Shown here: positions 34,431 to 45,982 of the stretch, in pieces
Numbering within the stretch: position 1 is the stretch's first letter
Layout: each line of letters starts with the position of its first letter
Assembly (NCBI GenBank): GCA_036426205.1
Contig: CM071574.1
Span: forward strand, 17,020,440-17,084,439
From: Ascaphus truei
Lineage: Eukaryota > Chordata > Amphibia > Anura > Ascaphidae
Direction of reading: 5' to 3'
Length of the DNA: 64,000 bases
Program-made: the position numbers and the translations under genes
The notes under the pieces: model-generated
What the model was told of the DNA's origin: nothing
The model's input: the letters and a program-made list of their open reading frames with translations, nothing else
Databases searched by the model: none

Positions 34431-35209
34431 ATTTCATCCATGCCGGGCGTCCTGCTGGGGCTGCCTCTCTTCCCCGCACTGAACCTCTCTCTCCCACCGA
34501 TGCGTGACAGAAGTTGGGCCCACCCAGAAGTCTGGCCCAGCTTCCAGTCTCGCATCGGTGAAAGAGAGAGGCCTGGAGGCATCCAGAGGCCCGGCAGCCA
34601 GATGCAGAAGTTGGGCCTGCGTCCAGCGCCGGCCTTCTGGGTCCCACTTGTTCCGCTCTGCCTCGTCGGCAATATGTTTAGTAGAAGCTGTTAGGACTCT
34701 GGAAGTCTAGAGGCTATGGAATGTTGCATTACTAAGGGCTATGAGAACAGAGGGTGGACTCCGCTCAGCTTACAAATATATTACGTACTAGAGGGGTGCT
34801 AAAGGGAATGTGCACTATATGTAGACAAAATAATTCCTATAGTAAGCACTCTACCTTTACTAATATATACAATTATACTTTAATATTTTAATGAACAGAA
34901 GAGAGAAAACAAATTGTGAGTTAAAACCTAGAAAACGCTAAGGCTGTGTTTATAGTGGTGTATTGCTTGCTGATGCGCGCTGAGGCCCGCTTAGCATATA
35001 TTCAGAGACCCATTATATGTTATGGTGCCATTCTGAGTGAAAGCTTCCGCTTGCTTGCTCACGCTTGCTGAACCTCGCTCAGCTTCCAGCTACAGGCAAA
35101 TCTGTGTTTCTGTGCTTGCTGGAGACGAGGTGTGGTCACGTGACCGCACAGCCTCCAATCAGAGCGCAGCACAGAAATGATCTTACACCCGAGAGCGGCC
35201 ATTGTTCCC

Positions 35210-35490
35210 TGTGTGCTGTGCTGTGCTGTGTGTGTGCAGTGTATGCAATGAGTGTGTGCTGTGAGAGTGCTGTGTGCTGGTGCTGTGTGTGCTGTGAGTG
35301 TGTGCAGTGTGCTGTGTGTTTGCAGTGTATGCAGTGAGTGTGTGCAGTGTGCTGTGTGTGTGCAGTGTATGCAGTGAGTGTGTGCTGTGAGAGTGCTGTG
35401 TGCTGGTGCTGTTTGTGCTGTGAGTGTGTGTAGTGAGTGTGTGCAGTGTGCTGTGTGTGTGCAGTGTATGCAGTGAGTGTGTGCAGTGTA
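35210..35490. repeat. minisatellite of GTGTGCAGTGTATGCAGTGA units
   Basis: Alternating units GTGTGCAGTGTATGCAGTGA and GTGTGCTGTGAGAGTGCTGT over about 280 bp. It produces long overlapping frames on both strands that are not genes. Confidence 0.92.
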
Positions 35491-35559
35491 CAATTTTTTT
35501 TTTGTACGCTGGGTGGGAAAAAGGATGAGGAGGTTGGTGTAAGTAGGCCGGGAACATAG

Positions 35560-35860
35560 AGAGAGAGAGAGAGAGATATAGAGATAGATAATACTACGAT
35601 ATATATCATATATATATATATATATATAATATATAAATGGGACCCCGAATTAAAAAAAAAAATAATAATGTCAAAAAAAAAATTGTATTTTATATTGGAT
35701 ATATATAAATATCCATTATATCCATGGATATTAGGGCGATATATATATTTTATATATATGATATATATTTTGGATATATCTATATATCTCTATATATCCT
35801 ATATATATCATACATATATATACACATACATCCATATCATACATACATATCCATCACACA
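35560..35860. repeat. (GA)n, (AT)n and ATATATC simple repeats
   Basis: GAGA run (35561-35574), TATATA run (35597-35632) and a long AT-rich stretch of ATATATC/TATATCC words up to about 35860, all inside the Harbinger-like element. Confidence 0.85.
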
Positions 35861-36169
35861 GATCCCTGTCCCGCCTTCCGCCCCGCCTCCGCCCCAAAAG
35901 CCCCGCCTACCAGAGCACACGCTCTGTCTGATGGGCAAGAACATGAAAAGCAGCCACTTGGTAAGCGAGAGGTGAGCATCAGCAAGCATCAGCGCTGGAG
36001 AGCACAGCCATTCTCCACTATAAACACAGCCTAAGTGCTTAGTTGGGACCACAATAGGTTCCCCAAAACTCCTTGGAACACTCTATATCTCAGAGAGATC
36101 CTAGTATTGCAGCAATAATACTGTAATACTTAGCCACAGCTATGTATAAACCCCATGCACTATTTTTAT

Positions 36170-37400
36170 ATGTAGCGCTGTTTCACCCACCCTATGGGAG
36201 ATGTGGCGGCTACTACATGTGTGTGGTGCTTTACCTGTGGCTCACAGGAGGCTTGAACCTCCGCTGCTGGGAGCCTGCAGTGTACCTGATCCATCTGGTG
36301 ACAGTGCCTCCACCTATGAGGGATCCTAACTATACTGGATAACCCCGTCACAGGACAATATACCCAGTAGCACACACCAGAGTATAGTATAACGGTATTT
36401 ACTAGGCACAGACTTAGAACACACATATAATATGCAACAACACCTTGCAATGCGTATATTGGTATTCCCACACTACTTGGGTGCAGAGGCACCAGTGTCC
36501 CAGTGTCCAGCCCACAATAGGCACTCCTCCCTAAATGTGTGCGACAGCGCTGCCCACAATCAGTGTTAACGTCGGTGCACTTCTAGATTGGGTATACCTG
36601 CTGGATGCTCCAACACCCGGTAGCACCAACAGAAAACAAGGGTCCGTCTGGTCCCACGCCGTCGCCGTCAGCGATGCGTCCGCCTCCACGTGGGGTGGTA
36701 TCCAGCTGGACGGTCCCACCTTAACAGTCTCATTATGCGTTGGTGGTCTAGTCCCAGACCACAGGCCGCATCCCTGTCTAAGGGCCTGTCCCTGTAGCAG
36801 CCACAACCTACAGGGGAGTTGGGGCCTAGCTGGGGCCTAAAAGGGGGTCCCTGGCCTAGTGCAGGGGCCACAAACACCCTGTCCATACACCCTCTCCCTA
36901 CCTTGTCCCAGCTCCAACTGTTGTAGCTCGCAGCGCGCCACATGTATTAATGTATGGATCAGGGGAATGCTGCAGCCCTATTGGCTGCAGCAGTCCCCTG
37001 CTCCACACATTGATACATTTGGCATGTGACTGCAGACCCTGGGGCTGCTGGGGGATGTAGTTCCCCTGCAGAGTACTTGATCTAATGGCCGCTGCTCCAT
37101 AATGCTCCTGCACATGCGGAAGTAGTCCCATGATGGCCGCTGCAACTATTGGGCCATTGTGCATGCACGAAACGTACTGCGCATGCACGCACATTCCAAG
37201 ATGGAGGCCCCCGCTAGACAGGTGCACCACAGACCTCCGTGGCCCGCTCACCCAGCGCAACCTCCCTGCTCCTATTGGGGGTTCCCCGCTATGCGGAGGT
37301 AAGCGGGGAACCAAGGGGGGGCCGAGGGGGATGCCCAGAGGGGAGACCTGGCCACATATACTTGCAGAGTTAATACAGGGCTGTGTTATACACATATGCA
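36170..37400. other. GC-rich unclassified repeat block
   Basis: About 1.2 kb of moderately GC-rich sequence with overlapping frames on both strands (36166-36492, 36535-36840, 36898-37401) but no recognised domain. Texture resembles the 22.6-24.6 kb block. Probably an unrecognised retroelement terminal or untranslated region. Confidence 0.35.
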
Positions 37401-37727
37401 CCAGTTAGGTAGTGTACCTCATATGAAAAGAATCCTTGGTAATGATGAATCGAAAAGACTACTTTAAAGGAGACTAAAAACTCGTTAAAAAGTCATACTC
37501 CCCATTAAGCAGGGTGTATGAAATTAAATCCGTACAGGGAGATATCACAAGTGACAGATCTAACGTATAGATCTGTGTCACTCACCCTAAAAAGGGGTAT
37601 ACCTGATGCACAGGAAAAAATGTCAGGTGTGTGGACCTCAGAGCTACCGACTCCGTAAGTTCTTATGGTGGACTCATATGACAGCTTGCAATGCAGCCCC
37701 GCATCAAGGTGAAAACTAGCGATCTAT

Positions 37728-38002
37728 GGGGGTTATGCACTAAGCAGTGATAAGTGCTTTTAAGTGAGATAAAAAGCCATTATAGCGTGATATTGCCTGC
37801 TGTGAGATTCACAAAGCAGTGATAAGTGCTTTTAAGTGGGATAAAAAGCCATTATAGCACGATACTGCACTGTTATCACTGCTTTGTCTCACAACAGGCA
37901 GTATCACGCTATAAAGGCATGTATCTCACTTAAAAGCACTTATCACTGCTTTGTGCATAGCACCCAGAAAACCCACTTATCACTGCTTAGTGCATAGCCC
38001 CC
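37728..38002. mobile_element. MITE, TAT target duplication, double hairpin
   Basis: Ends GGGGGTTATGCACTAAGCAG and (reverse) GGGGGCTATGCACTAAGCAG are near-perfect inverted repeats continuing inward. TAT flanks both sides (37725-37727 and 38003-38005), a 3-bp duplication typical of Harbinger. Inside, GTGATAAGTGCTTTTAAGTG occurs twice direct and once inverted, so the whole 275 bp can fold into a long hairpin. No frame. Confidence 0.85.
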
Positions 38003-38203
38003 TATATCACCAAAGGGCTTCCGTTTTTAGTGCTATTGCAGATGGTCTGAAGAGCGCTAATGGCTGCCTCCTAGGGCCCACAACATAGTTTAGCTTACTA
38101 AGTATTGTATCTTGAACTTGTAAGATTCGAGTATATCAGCACTGACCGAAGCCTAGCGTTTCAGTCGTGTCTATGACGTCACAGTAACTGCGTCACCAAA
38201 ACC

Positions 38204-38241
38204 TGACGCGCCTTTCGTTCCGGTGGGACCATCTTCGGGGG
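38204..38241 (-). ncRNA. hammerhead ribozyme-like motif HH5
   Basis: Minus strand: CCC, core CCGAAGA (U4 to C), one extra nucleotide (U), stem II GGUCC/GGAAC with one mismatch, GAAA, a GCGC-centred stem III and GUC. Stem I pairing is weak. It lies about 0.8 kb downstream of the PLE B GIY-YIG region on the same strand. Confidence 0.42.
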
Positions 38242-39059
38242 TGGGCATTACCAGCATTACTGCTATCCTTATATACCCTCGCTGTTGCCATGAGAACCCG
38301 TTCGCCAATCAAATGGTCTGGAGCCGTTCATAACAAAAGAAGGTAAAGGAGATTGCTGCTTTAGCCAGATTAAAAATACGGTTTAAAAACGCATTGAGAG
38401 ATGTGACACTAGGGAAAATGTCAATGATTATATAGTCTGCAGGTAAGCCTATTCATAACAAAGCTTTCTGCTGATATTGCAACTACTGATGTGGAGATAA
38501 ACAGCTCCAAGCACTGATTCCTATTCCACTGTGTTTCTTAGTCAATATAACACTGAAATCCACATATAGTAAACACCATAACACTGAAATCCACATATAG
38601 TAAACACCACAGTGTTATTACTGATATAGAAGTCAGTCTAATGACACCCGCTTACTAATCTTAGATCATGGTGCCAATGAATTGTAACAGATTCAATAAT
38701 TCCTTGTTGCACACAAAGCCAAGTGTAATTCAAGTACATATGTATGATCTTCATATATGAATATTCAGCCACCCAGAGTGTATTTGTGCTTGAATTACTG
38801 TCTGTTTATTCTATCAAAGTAATTCTCGTTATACAGTATGTGATGCATATCTGTATAAATACAATGAGAATCTGTGTATATTTTTTGATTATTTTTAGGA
38901 CCCATTCGCCTCCTTTTCTGATGATATTAAGGTAAGTAATTCTGCATTTACATTTGTTATATTCATTATTGAAATATACACATGCATAGTTGTTATTGAC
39001 TGAGTATATGTATATGAATAACAGCACAGGAAGTTCACAGTTCTAATAATATTTACAGG

Positions 39060-39480
39060 AACGCTGTATAGGTCAACCCCTCATTAAGTCCATGAGGCAT
39101 TTGAATCCCTAAGGTATAAATCCACATGGCTTCGGATTTGAGTAGTATATTATCCAGATCTCCTCGTCTGATACCTAACGTGAAATGATCTATGCCTTGA
39201 AAGGTTATGAAGGACGTACCTTATATACTTGATTCACATGTCTTGATACAGTGTATCTATGTTATTCCTGATAGTATCAATGTGTTCAAGCATACGCCTC
39301 CTGAACTATCTTCTGGTTTTACCCAGGTACTTTACTTCACATCTGCATGTAGCCTAATACACCACTCCTATTGTCCGGCAGTTTATGAACTTTTTTATTG
39401 TGAATTTTTTACTTTTATCCCAATTCCAAAAATCCTTGGAAGGGTTCACAAACCGACATCCCTTGCAGGACCCACAGGCA
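39060..39480 (-). pseudogene. PLE B GIY-YIG endonuclease region
   Basis: PLEs carry a GIY-YIG nuclease C-terminal to the RT, which nicks the target. Minus-strand translation reads a CxxCxxC zinc-binding block ('ACGSCKGCRF') just left of the Tc1 element, then a 'GVVY' strand, 'TCRCEVKYLGKT' (the YIG equivalent is YLG), conserved Arg in 'FRRRMLEHID' and 'TIRNNIDT'. In-frame stops and changes near 'GVVY' and 'RR.F' mean it is not functional. The frame continues across the Tc1 target TA into 'HCKPTGTY' on the far side. Confidence 0.75.
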
Positions 39481-39689
39481 TACAGTTGTGTGAAAAAGAA
39501 AGTAAACCCTCTTTGAATTCTATGGTTTTACATATCAGGACATAATAACAATCATCTGTTCCTTAGCAGGTCTAAAAAATAGGTAAATACAACCTCAGAT
39601 GAACAAAAACACATGACATATTACACTGTGTCATGATTTAACAAAAATAAAGCCAAAATGGAGAAGCCACCTGTGAAAAACTAAGTACA

Positions 39690-40410
39690 CCTTATGATTC
39701 AATAGCTTGTAGAACCACCTTTAGTAGCAATAACTTGAAGTAATCATTTTCTGTAAGACTTTATCAGTCTCTCACATCGTTGTGGAGGAATTTTGGCCCA
39801 CTCTTCTTTACAACGTTGCTTCAATTCATTGAGGTTTGCGGGCATTTGTTTATGCAGCTCTCTTAAGGTCCCACCACAGCATTTCAATCGGGTTGAGGTC
39901 TGGACTTTGACTGGGCTATTACAACACCTTGATTCTTTTCTGTTTCAGCCATTCAGTTGTAGATTTGCTGGTGTGCTTGGGATCATTGTCTTGTTGCATG
40001 ACCCAATTTCGGCCAAGCTTTAGCTGCCGGACAGATGGCCTCACATTTGACTCTAGAATACTTTGATATACAGAGGAGTTCATGGTCGACTCAATGATTG
40101 CAAGGTTCCCAGGTCCTGTGGCTGGCCCAAATCATCACCCCTCCACCACCGTGCTAGACAGTTGGTATGAGGTGTTTGTGCTGATATGCTGTGTTTGGTT
40201 TTCGCCAAAATGGCGCTGTGCATTATGGCCAAACATCTCCACTTTGGTCTTGTCTGTCCAAAAGACATTGTTCCAGAAGTCTTGTGGTTTGTTCAGATGC
40301 AACTTTGCAAACCTAAGCCGTGCTTCCTTTTCTTTTTAGAGAGAAGAGGCTTTCTCCTGGCAACCCTTCCAAACAAACCATACTTGTTCAGTCTTTTTCT
40401 AATTGTTCTG
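39690..40410 (-). pseudogene. Tc1 transposase, catalytic (DDE) part
   Basis: Minus-strand translation in several frames gives 'FWNNVFWTDKTKVEMFG' (first catalytic Asp block), 'WVMQQDNDPKHTSKSTTEWL' (second Asp block, highly characteristic of Tc1), and C-terminal 'LHKQMPANLNELKQRCKEEW'. The block that should carry the third catalytic residue is shifted out of frame. Frameshifts and at least one stop show it is inactive. Confidence 0.85.
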
Positions 40411-40414
40411 TTGT

Positions 40415-42110
40415 GACAGGGCTGCTTGTACTTTTGTAGAAGTTAAATGCATGTTTGCTTTCTGGCATCAAGTGCACCACTTTATCTTTCTTTCATTCTG
40501 TTTCTGTCTTTTTTTGCTGGGCCCAGCGATCTTTTTTTTGTTTCCTTTATCTGAAACTTTACTAACCTTTAATGTGATGTCCTGAGGTCAGTCAGTACAA
40601 TACAGGTCTGGTTGGAGTTAAACACAGTTTGATGTTACACAGCTATGGGCAGTCTCTGTTAAAAAGGAAAAGGGTGTTTCCTTCCTGCATACCATTCAGG
40701 GTGGATTATACCATGGTATGGAGGCGGGGGAATTAAAGTAAGTGATACTGAATGTCATTTATTTTTCAGAGTAAAGACATGCATGGGATGTTTGTAAAAG
40801 GTACTGTTTTGGGGCTTGCTATAGAAAATTGTATGTTGTGTGAAGTGTATTATGTGTGAGGACTCAGGGGTCATGTCGGTCGCAGTGTGACCGCCCCTCA
40901 CCTCTGTCCACTCCCGCGGCTGTGCGGCTCCCTCCTCGCCCGGCCTCCCTGCTGAGGAGACTTTCCCGTCCTCCCCGTCGGGCTGCTGCTGCCCCGCGCA
41001 GGACTGGTGCTCGGCTGCCTGCCGTTGCTTCTGCGCGCGCATCCCCTGCTGTTACGGAACACATTCCAGCACCAGCTAATTTATTCACTGCTCTTGCAGT
41101 GAAGCCACACCTCCCTCCCACACGCTGGTTACTAGTTAACCCTAAACCTTATCACCTAGCAGCCTATTATGGAAACCAATCCTGGACTGCTCCTAGGGCT
41201 CCTCCAGGCCTGCCTCCGTTAACCATTGGTCAGCCACAGTACTTAATGCCTGTTCTGCCTCTCTCACATCGCTCGACATAGTCTCTGCTAGAGACGTCTA
41301 TTCTGGCTCTCCCTTTGTCTTTGTGCATTCAGGTTACGACCCGGCTTGGTGGACGAACTTACCTGGCTCTGGATCCCGGCTCCCTCTTGACCCTGCAGCT
41401 TCTTCCATCCCTCGACCTCAGCTTGGACCTCGATCTTCCGTATCTCTATCTCCCCGACTTTTGGCTAACGGCAAACACTTCGCTTCTCCAGTACCGGTAC
41501 CGGCAAGTATTGCTACACCTGTTCACACCTGGCCTGGCAACGCCAAAACACCAGACTCCGGACACGCTCCTTCTGCTGCGGGTGCGTGCACATATACGTC
41601 CCCAACTCAGTATAAGGGACGAGTCTGGTCTGCGGGCAGCACCGGCGTAACATTATGTTTGCAAATTGTGTAAGTTCTGGGGAGACAACTCCCCTGTGTG
41701 GTTTACTTTATTGGTTGTGTCCTAATTAACCAGTAATAAAAGGGAGGGAGTTTCTTTCCCTGGGGCTGCTGCACTCCTTGTTGCTGCTATGTGATATGAG
41801 GTTGTCTCTTTCTGCACTTCTTGTTGCTGCTTTGTGATATGAGGTTGTCCCCTTCTGCACTCCTTATTGCTGTTATGTGATATGAGGATGTCTGTGGAAC
41901 TTCAGTGAAAGGATGCAAACTTTCTAATGCAGATATTGCTGGCTATTCTGTGGCTGGAGACATCACGCTGGGAGAACTGGTTGTTGTACACCTGAATGTG
42001 GAATCCCTAATAAAAAGAAGGTTCAGAGAACAGCAAAAGCCTCTTTCATTCTTCCCAGGGTCTGATGCTGCTGCTTCTTTAAATAAAGGCTGGGACTCAA
42101 CCTTTCACAA
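40415..42110 (+). mobile_element. 1.7-kb insertion inside the Tc1 element, LTR-like
   Basis: Tc1 sequence stops after CTGTTGT and resumes with TTGTCATGAAC, so TTGT (40411-40414 and 42111-42114) is duplicated around the insert. Shifting the border by three bases gives TGTGACAGGG...TTTCACA, an LTR-like TG...CA pair resembling the TGTAACAGGG start at 10571, but the duplication is then imperfect. Poly-A signals occur near 41734, 42010 and 42082. A GC-rich patch (40860-41670) resembles Gypsy LTR sequence. Probably a solo LTR, perhaps composite. Confidence 0.55.
41766..41893. repeat. three tandem units of about 44 bp
   Basis: TGCACTCCTTGTTGCTGCTA followed by TGTGATATGAGGTTGTC recurs three times with small changes, between two poly-A signals of the insert. 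Confidence 0.85.
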
Positions 42111-42114
42111 TTGT

Positions 42115-42405
42115 CATGAACTTTAACATGCTAACTGAGGCCTGTAGAGTCTGAGATGTAACTCTTGGGTATTTTGCAATTTCTCTGAGCATTGCAAGGT
42201 CTGACCTTGGGGTGAATTTGCTGGGACGTCCACTCCTGGGAAGATTGGCAACTGTCTTGAATGTTTTCCACTTTTGAATAATCTTTCTCACTGTAGAATG
42301 ATGGACTTTAAATTGTTTGGAAATGGCCTTATAACCCTTCCCAGATTGATGGGCAGCAACAATTGCTTCTCTAAGATCATTGATGATGTCTTTCCTCCTT
42401 GGCAT
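42115..42405 (-). pseudogene. Tc1 transposase, N-terminal DNA-binding part
   Basis: From the ATG at 42405 the frame reads 'MPRRKDIINDLREAIVAAHQ', then 'KAISKQFKVHHSTVRKIIQK' (paired-like helix-turn-helix), a 'GRPSKFTPRS' AT-hook-like linker and the second helix bundle with 'AKYPRVTSQTL'. This is the bipartite DNA-binding region of Tc1 transposases. The frame is cut at about 42111 by the 1.7-kb insertion. An ATG at 42492 is in frame but precedes the family's usual start. Confidence 0.9.
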
Positions 42406-42729
42406 TGTGTTAACACACACCTGAATTCTCCAGACCAGCAAACTGCTAAAACTACGGCTTTTATAGAGGTGGTCACACTTGCTGATGATCAATTAATCAA
42501 GTGCATTTGATTAACAGCACCTGTCTGCTACTTAGCATCTTAATTCCTATGGAAGTAGTAAGGGTGTACTTAGTTTTTCACACATAGCTTCTCCATTTTG
42601 GCTTTATTTTTGTTAAATAAATCATGACACGGAGTAATATGTCATGTGTTTTTGTTCATCTGAGGTTGTATTTACCTAATTTTTAGACCTGCTAAGGAAC
42701 AGATGATTGTTCTGTTCTGCACAACTGTA

Positions 42730-43200
42730 TGTTCCTGTGGGTTTACAATGTAGCCAAGTATTTTTATGTAGCTATGTACAGTAGTGGCTATGAACCAAGT
42801 GATCTGACAGATTGATTGGTCATCTATTTGTTTCCCTTAAGTCCTCATCCTCCAATAGAATATGCCAGTAGCGATTGAATATATCACGGAAACTGTGCCA
42901 TTGTCTGCTGTATGTGCCTATTATTCTGATAGGTTGTTTTTGATCTTTTTTGTTGTTGGTATTGTCATAAAGCAGACAGTTATGGTCCGTGCTTTTGCTC
43001 TTGTGTACACCTTTTTAATGCTTGTTTGGCTATAGCCATGATTGAGAGATTTAGATCTCATGATCCCTGCCTGTTGTTCAATCAGATGGTTGTTAGATCA
43101 ATTTATTTTGGCCCTCAGAAACTGGCCTGTGGGTATTTCCAAAGGGAATTACCAAGGGCTACTAATAACATAAGCGGTGTCTAAACCTGACTGGCATTCT
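42730..43200 (-). pseudogene. PLE B RT C-terminal and linker region
   Basis: Minus-strand translation gives 'FRDIFNRYWHILLEDEDLRE' (the helix that follows the RT thumb in PLEs), then 'NLSDHLVHSH' and the 'HCKPTGTY' lead-in to the zinc-binding block on the far side of the Tc1 element. Upstream (43000-43200) only scraps with stops are readable, and the catalytic YxDD region was not found. Confidence 0.65.
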
Positions 43201-43619
43201 GGTATAGCAGTTTTGAAGTAGCTGGTTAGAGCAGCAAGTCGTTTGCTGTTTAGCCCTGTTAGTGTGTAATACTGACAGATAATTGACAATGTTGTTATTG
43301 TTGTTTTCATTGGTAATACAAGAGAGAGTGTTATTAGGTAGGGTTGCTCCTTATGAGCTTGGGTGTGCTTCCATGTTTCTGCAGGTCAGTACTAATGTAA
43401 TGTTCTCTGTGATTTTAGTGTTTTGTACAACCTCTCTGACATCTTATTTTCCTTCTTGAATGGATCTTGAATGCTTAACCCCAACATTTGTAGCAGGTCA
43501 TATTCATTCCAGTATTCAATTATTTTGGTACTAAGATTGCATTCAGTATGCCAGTGTAATGGCTTCAGTTTGTTATACACCCAAGGGGCAAACATTCTAA
43601 GTCACTAGTAATGCGAAAG

Positions 43620-45950
43620 GGCATTACATCTCAGTATAAGAACAGTATAAGAACAGTATGTGAACATTGTTGCCCAGTGTCACCTACTGTACTTATGCAC
43701 TGAATGTTTGCATTCTCCTACTTTCCACCTTACAGCCTATATTGCATCATGAAACTTGGTAGGTTCTCTTGATAACCAAGGATAGCAGACTCATTACCCA
43801 TGTGTCCATCTTGCCAAATAGATTTTGTCTTCTGGAATGCGATTTGTGAACAGGAGGAAAGAGTTTTTCTACAGATAATTTTAGGGGCAGTGACACAAGC
43901 ATGACAATAGGTATATATTTATATTTGTAGAAGAGTATGGGTTTTTATATTAGATGTTTGTGAAAATTTGGTGTCACCAAAAGTAATGATACAATCAGGG
44001 TCAGACTGGCCTCTCAAGGGAAGGTATCATCCCCAGTGATCCCGGCAGTTCACTCTCCCTCTCTCCCCAGTGAAGATAGCGGGTTTGTCCTCACTCCCTC
44101 CAGTCAGATGCTTCATGCCGGTGCACTCATGCATACTGTCCCGCTCCTCTTCTGTGCTAAAGTGTAAGACGAGGATTGGGACATGAAGCAGCTGACTGGA
44201 GGAGGTAAGGAGAAGATCCCCCCCTCCCCTGCGGATGCAATGTCCCTGCTCCTTGTGCACTGGGCAAAGAGAGAGTGAGGTGCAGCCCCAATGTCATCTA
44301 ATCCCTCCCCCATGTCACCTTCTGTTCCATGTGTGATCCATCTCCCCACCCCCATAACCCACTCCATACTCTTGTCATACTCTCCCTTCCATATCACTCT
44401 CCCTCCCTCATGTAACTCTTTGTTCCTCTATGTCACTCTCTTCCCCCATATAATTTATTATTGTTATGCACCTGCAGTGGACTTCTATACAGTAATGTGT
44501 TTCCCCCTGAGTCCTTCAGGCCCTAGTCTGACACTGGCTACCATGTTTACTGTTGTTGTATCATCAACCATACTGTAAATGCATTGTTTCACAAAATTAG
44601 CAAGCATTCGTTATACGATATTGTATGATAATACAATATGGAAAACAGGAAAATATATATTTGGATACTCAACCTTCTTCCTTAAATATTCTGTCACTTC
44701 TGTTAATTGCCTTAAACAAATGATAACGATTCTACAGTATACACAGGGCCAGCAGGTGACCAAATGTTATATATATGGAAGAGTACATCAGTACAGTAAT
44801 TACTCTTTAATTATGAATACTGTAATATTAAAGATACCACAAACACTATTTCACTTTTAAAGAGTCCAGTTTATTTTATGAAATGCCCATTTGTAAACAT
44901 TAAATTTCCTTTCTGTTTAAGAAATGTCATTAAAAAAAACAAATTCCTATCTACTTCCTAACTTCAGCACTTTTTAAATTAAACATTTAAAAGTAATCCA
45001 TCCGTATTCTATTATTTTAACTTTGTATTTTAAATATGCTTAGATGCATCAACTCAATTTTACTTTCATTTATCACATGGCAGAATGCGCATTTGTAATA
45101 AATAAATATTCAGCAACTGTACAAAGTTATGCAGAAACCGACTAGCACTGAACTGCAAACTGATTATTCATTTGAATTGCAGATTTCCTGACTGATGCTT
45201 TCCCTTTAATATTCATTACATAGAATTATTTTAATTAAAGTAATTTATATTTCTATTTTGTCTGATCTATTTTTTTTTACCATTTATTTTTGATAATGTG
45301 CCAGGTTTTACTTGTGGAGCAGGAATATGTTATGTACATAAAAGCACTCTTCCCCCGCTATTTAGTTTCTTTCATATCTATATAAATTGCACCTGCTCTT
45401 TGTCCTATTGTTTATACTAGTCATCTGTCCAAGCTATTGGCAGTACCTTTATCTAAACAGTTTATTTTCCATCTCAGATTCCAGATGGATGTTGAACCAC
45501 TAAAAGACAACACACTACTAATACTTTTGCCTTAAAAACCACAACTTTAGTAAATATAAGGCACACAGCATATGCGCAAAGTCTCAGATTGTATTATTGA
45601 GATACTACATTGTTGATGTTTATGAATAAAATAAACTGCATAAACCATGTGAATCTCAGCCTGTAGCAATGTGTCTCTCAGCCTTTAGCAATGGGGAAAA
45701 AAGTCAATATATTAAAAACAATAACAACACAGACACAATATGGAAATCAATAATTGATGTCATCTAAATATTTCAAATAAGCTTAAAAGTTAGAGGTAAA
45801 TTGCATTGTTTGTATAGCTTGTTTTTGTACATATACAGTATATATATATATATATCCATGCATATTAAATAACAAAAATTGACATTCGATTTGACTGAAT
45901 TTACACTTCAAATCATTTATGTTTTAGGAATAAACATTTAAACAAACACA
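43620..45950. other. AT-rich non-coding, repeat-poor
   Basis: More than 2 kb with no clear mobile element and no credible frame. A C/T-rich patch at 44290-44470 keeps a 95-codon frame open by composition. This stretch leads into the RPRM 3' side and could hold regulatory elements, which cannot be judged from one sequence. Confidence 0.45.
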
Positions 45951-45976
45951 TTTTCCAAAATACAAATGACATGATA

Positions 45977-45982
45977 TTTATT
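45977..45982 (-). terminator. candidate distal poly-A signal for RPRM
   Basis: TTTATT on the plus strand is AATAAA on the minus strand, about 950 bp beyond the RPRM stop. A nearer copy lies at 46582-46587, about 350 bp beyond the stop. Either could end the transcript; the distal one would give a 3' UTR of nearly 1 kb. Confidence 0.4.

Larger units (their letters stand above)
34942..36031. mobile_element. Harbinger-like element, TAA target duplication
   Basis: Inverted ends GGCTGTGTTTATAGTGG (34942) and CCACTATAAACACAGCC (to 36031) match over 17 bp. The flanks are TAA on both sides (34939-34941, 36032-36034), the 3-bp TWA-type duplication of PIF/Harbinger elements. The interior contains a CpG-rich sub-terminal part, a TG/GCAGTG minisatellite and AT-rich simple repeats, and no transposase. 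Non-autonomous. Confidence 0.75.
39483..42727 (-). mobile_element. Tc1-type DNA transposon, itself interrupted
   Basis: Ends CAGTTGTG...CACAACTG with inverted repeats that remain recognisable for about 200 bp, flanked by TA on both sides (39481-39482, 42728-42729). The PLE reading frame is continuous if the element and one TA are removed, which proves the borders. The transposase lies on the minus strand and is split by the insertion at 40415-42110. Confidence 0.92.
38100..43600 (-). mobile_element. Penelope-like element (PLE B), split by a Tc1 element
   Basis: Minus-strand PLE. On the left (39060-39480) lies the GIY-YIG endonuclease region, on the right (42730-43200) the RT C-terminal and linker region. 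Between them is a Tc1 transposon. A hammerhead-like motif (38204-38241) and a CRE (38174-38181) lie downstream of the GIY-YIG region, the same layout as in PLE C. The RT catalytic core is missing, so it is 5'-truncated. Outer borders are approximate. Confidence 0.75.

Noticed and set aside
35059..35609. Three overlapping minus-strand ORFs of 124-157 codons
   Set aside because: Products of the TG/GCAGTG minisatellite; His/Thr/Ser-rich in all frames.
36166..37401. Cluster of 90-167 codon ORFs on both strands
   Set aside because: No domain signature, mutual overlap, and repeat-like base composition; treated as an unclassified repeat block.
40856..41281. 141-codon Pro/Ala/Arg-rich ORF
   Set aside because: GC-driven frame inside the LTR-like insertion in the Tc1 element; overlapping minus-strand frames are equally open.
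39483..42727. Extension of the Tc1 inverted repeat outward through CCCACAGG on both sides
   Set aside because: The outer words belong to the PLE reading frame (a KPTGTY-type block and the ACGSC block) and match by coincidence; the TA duplication fixes the border.
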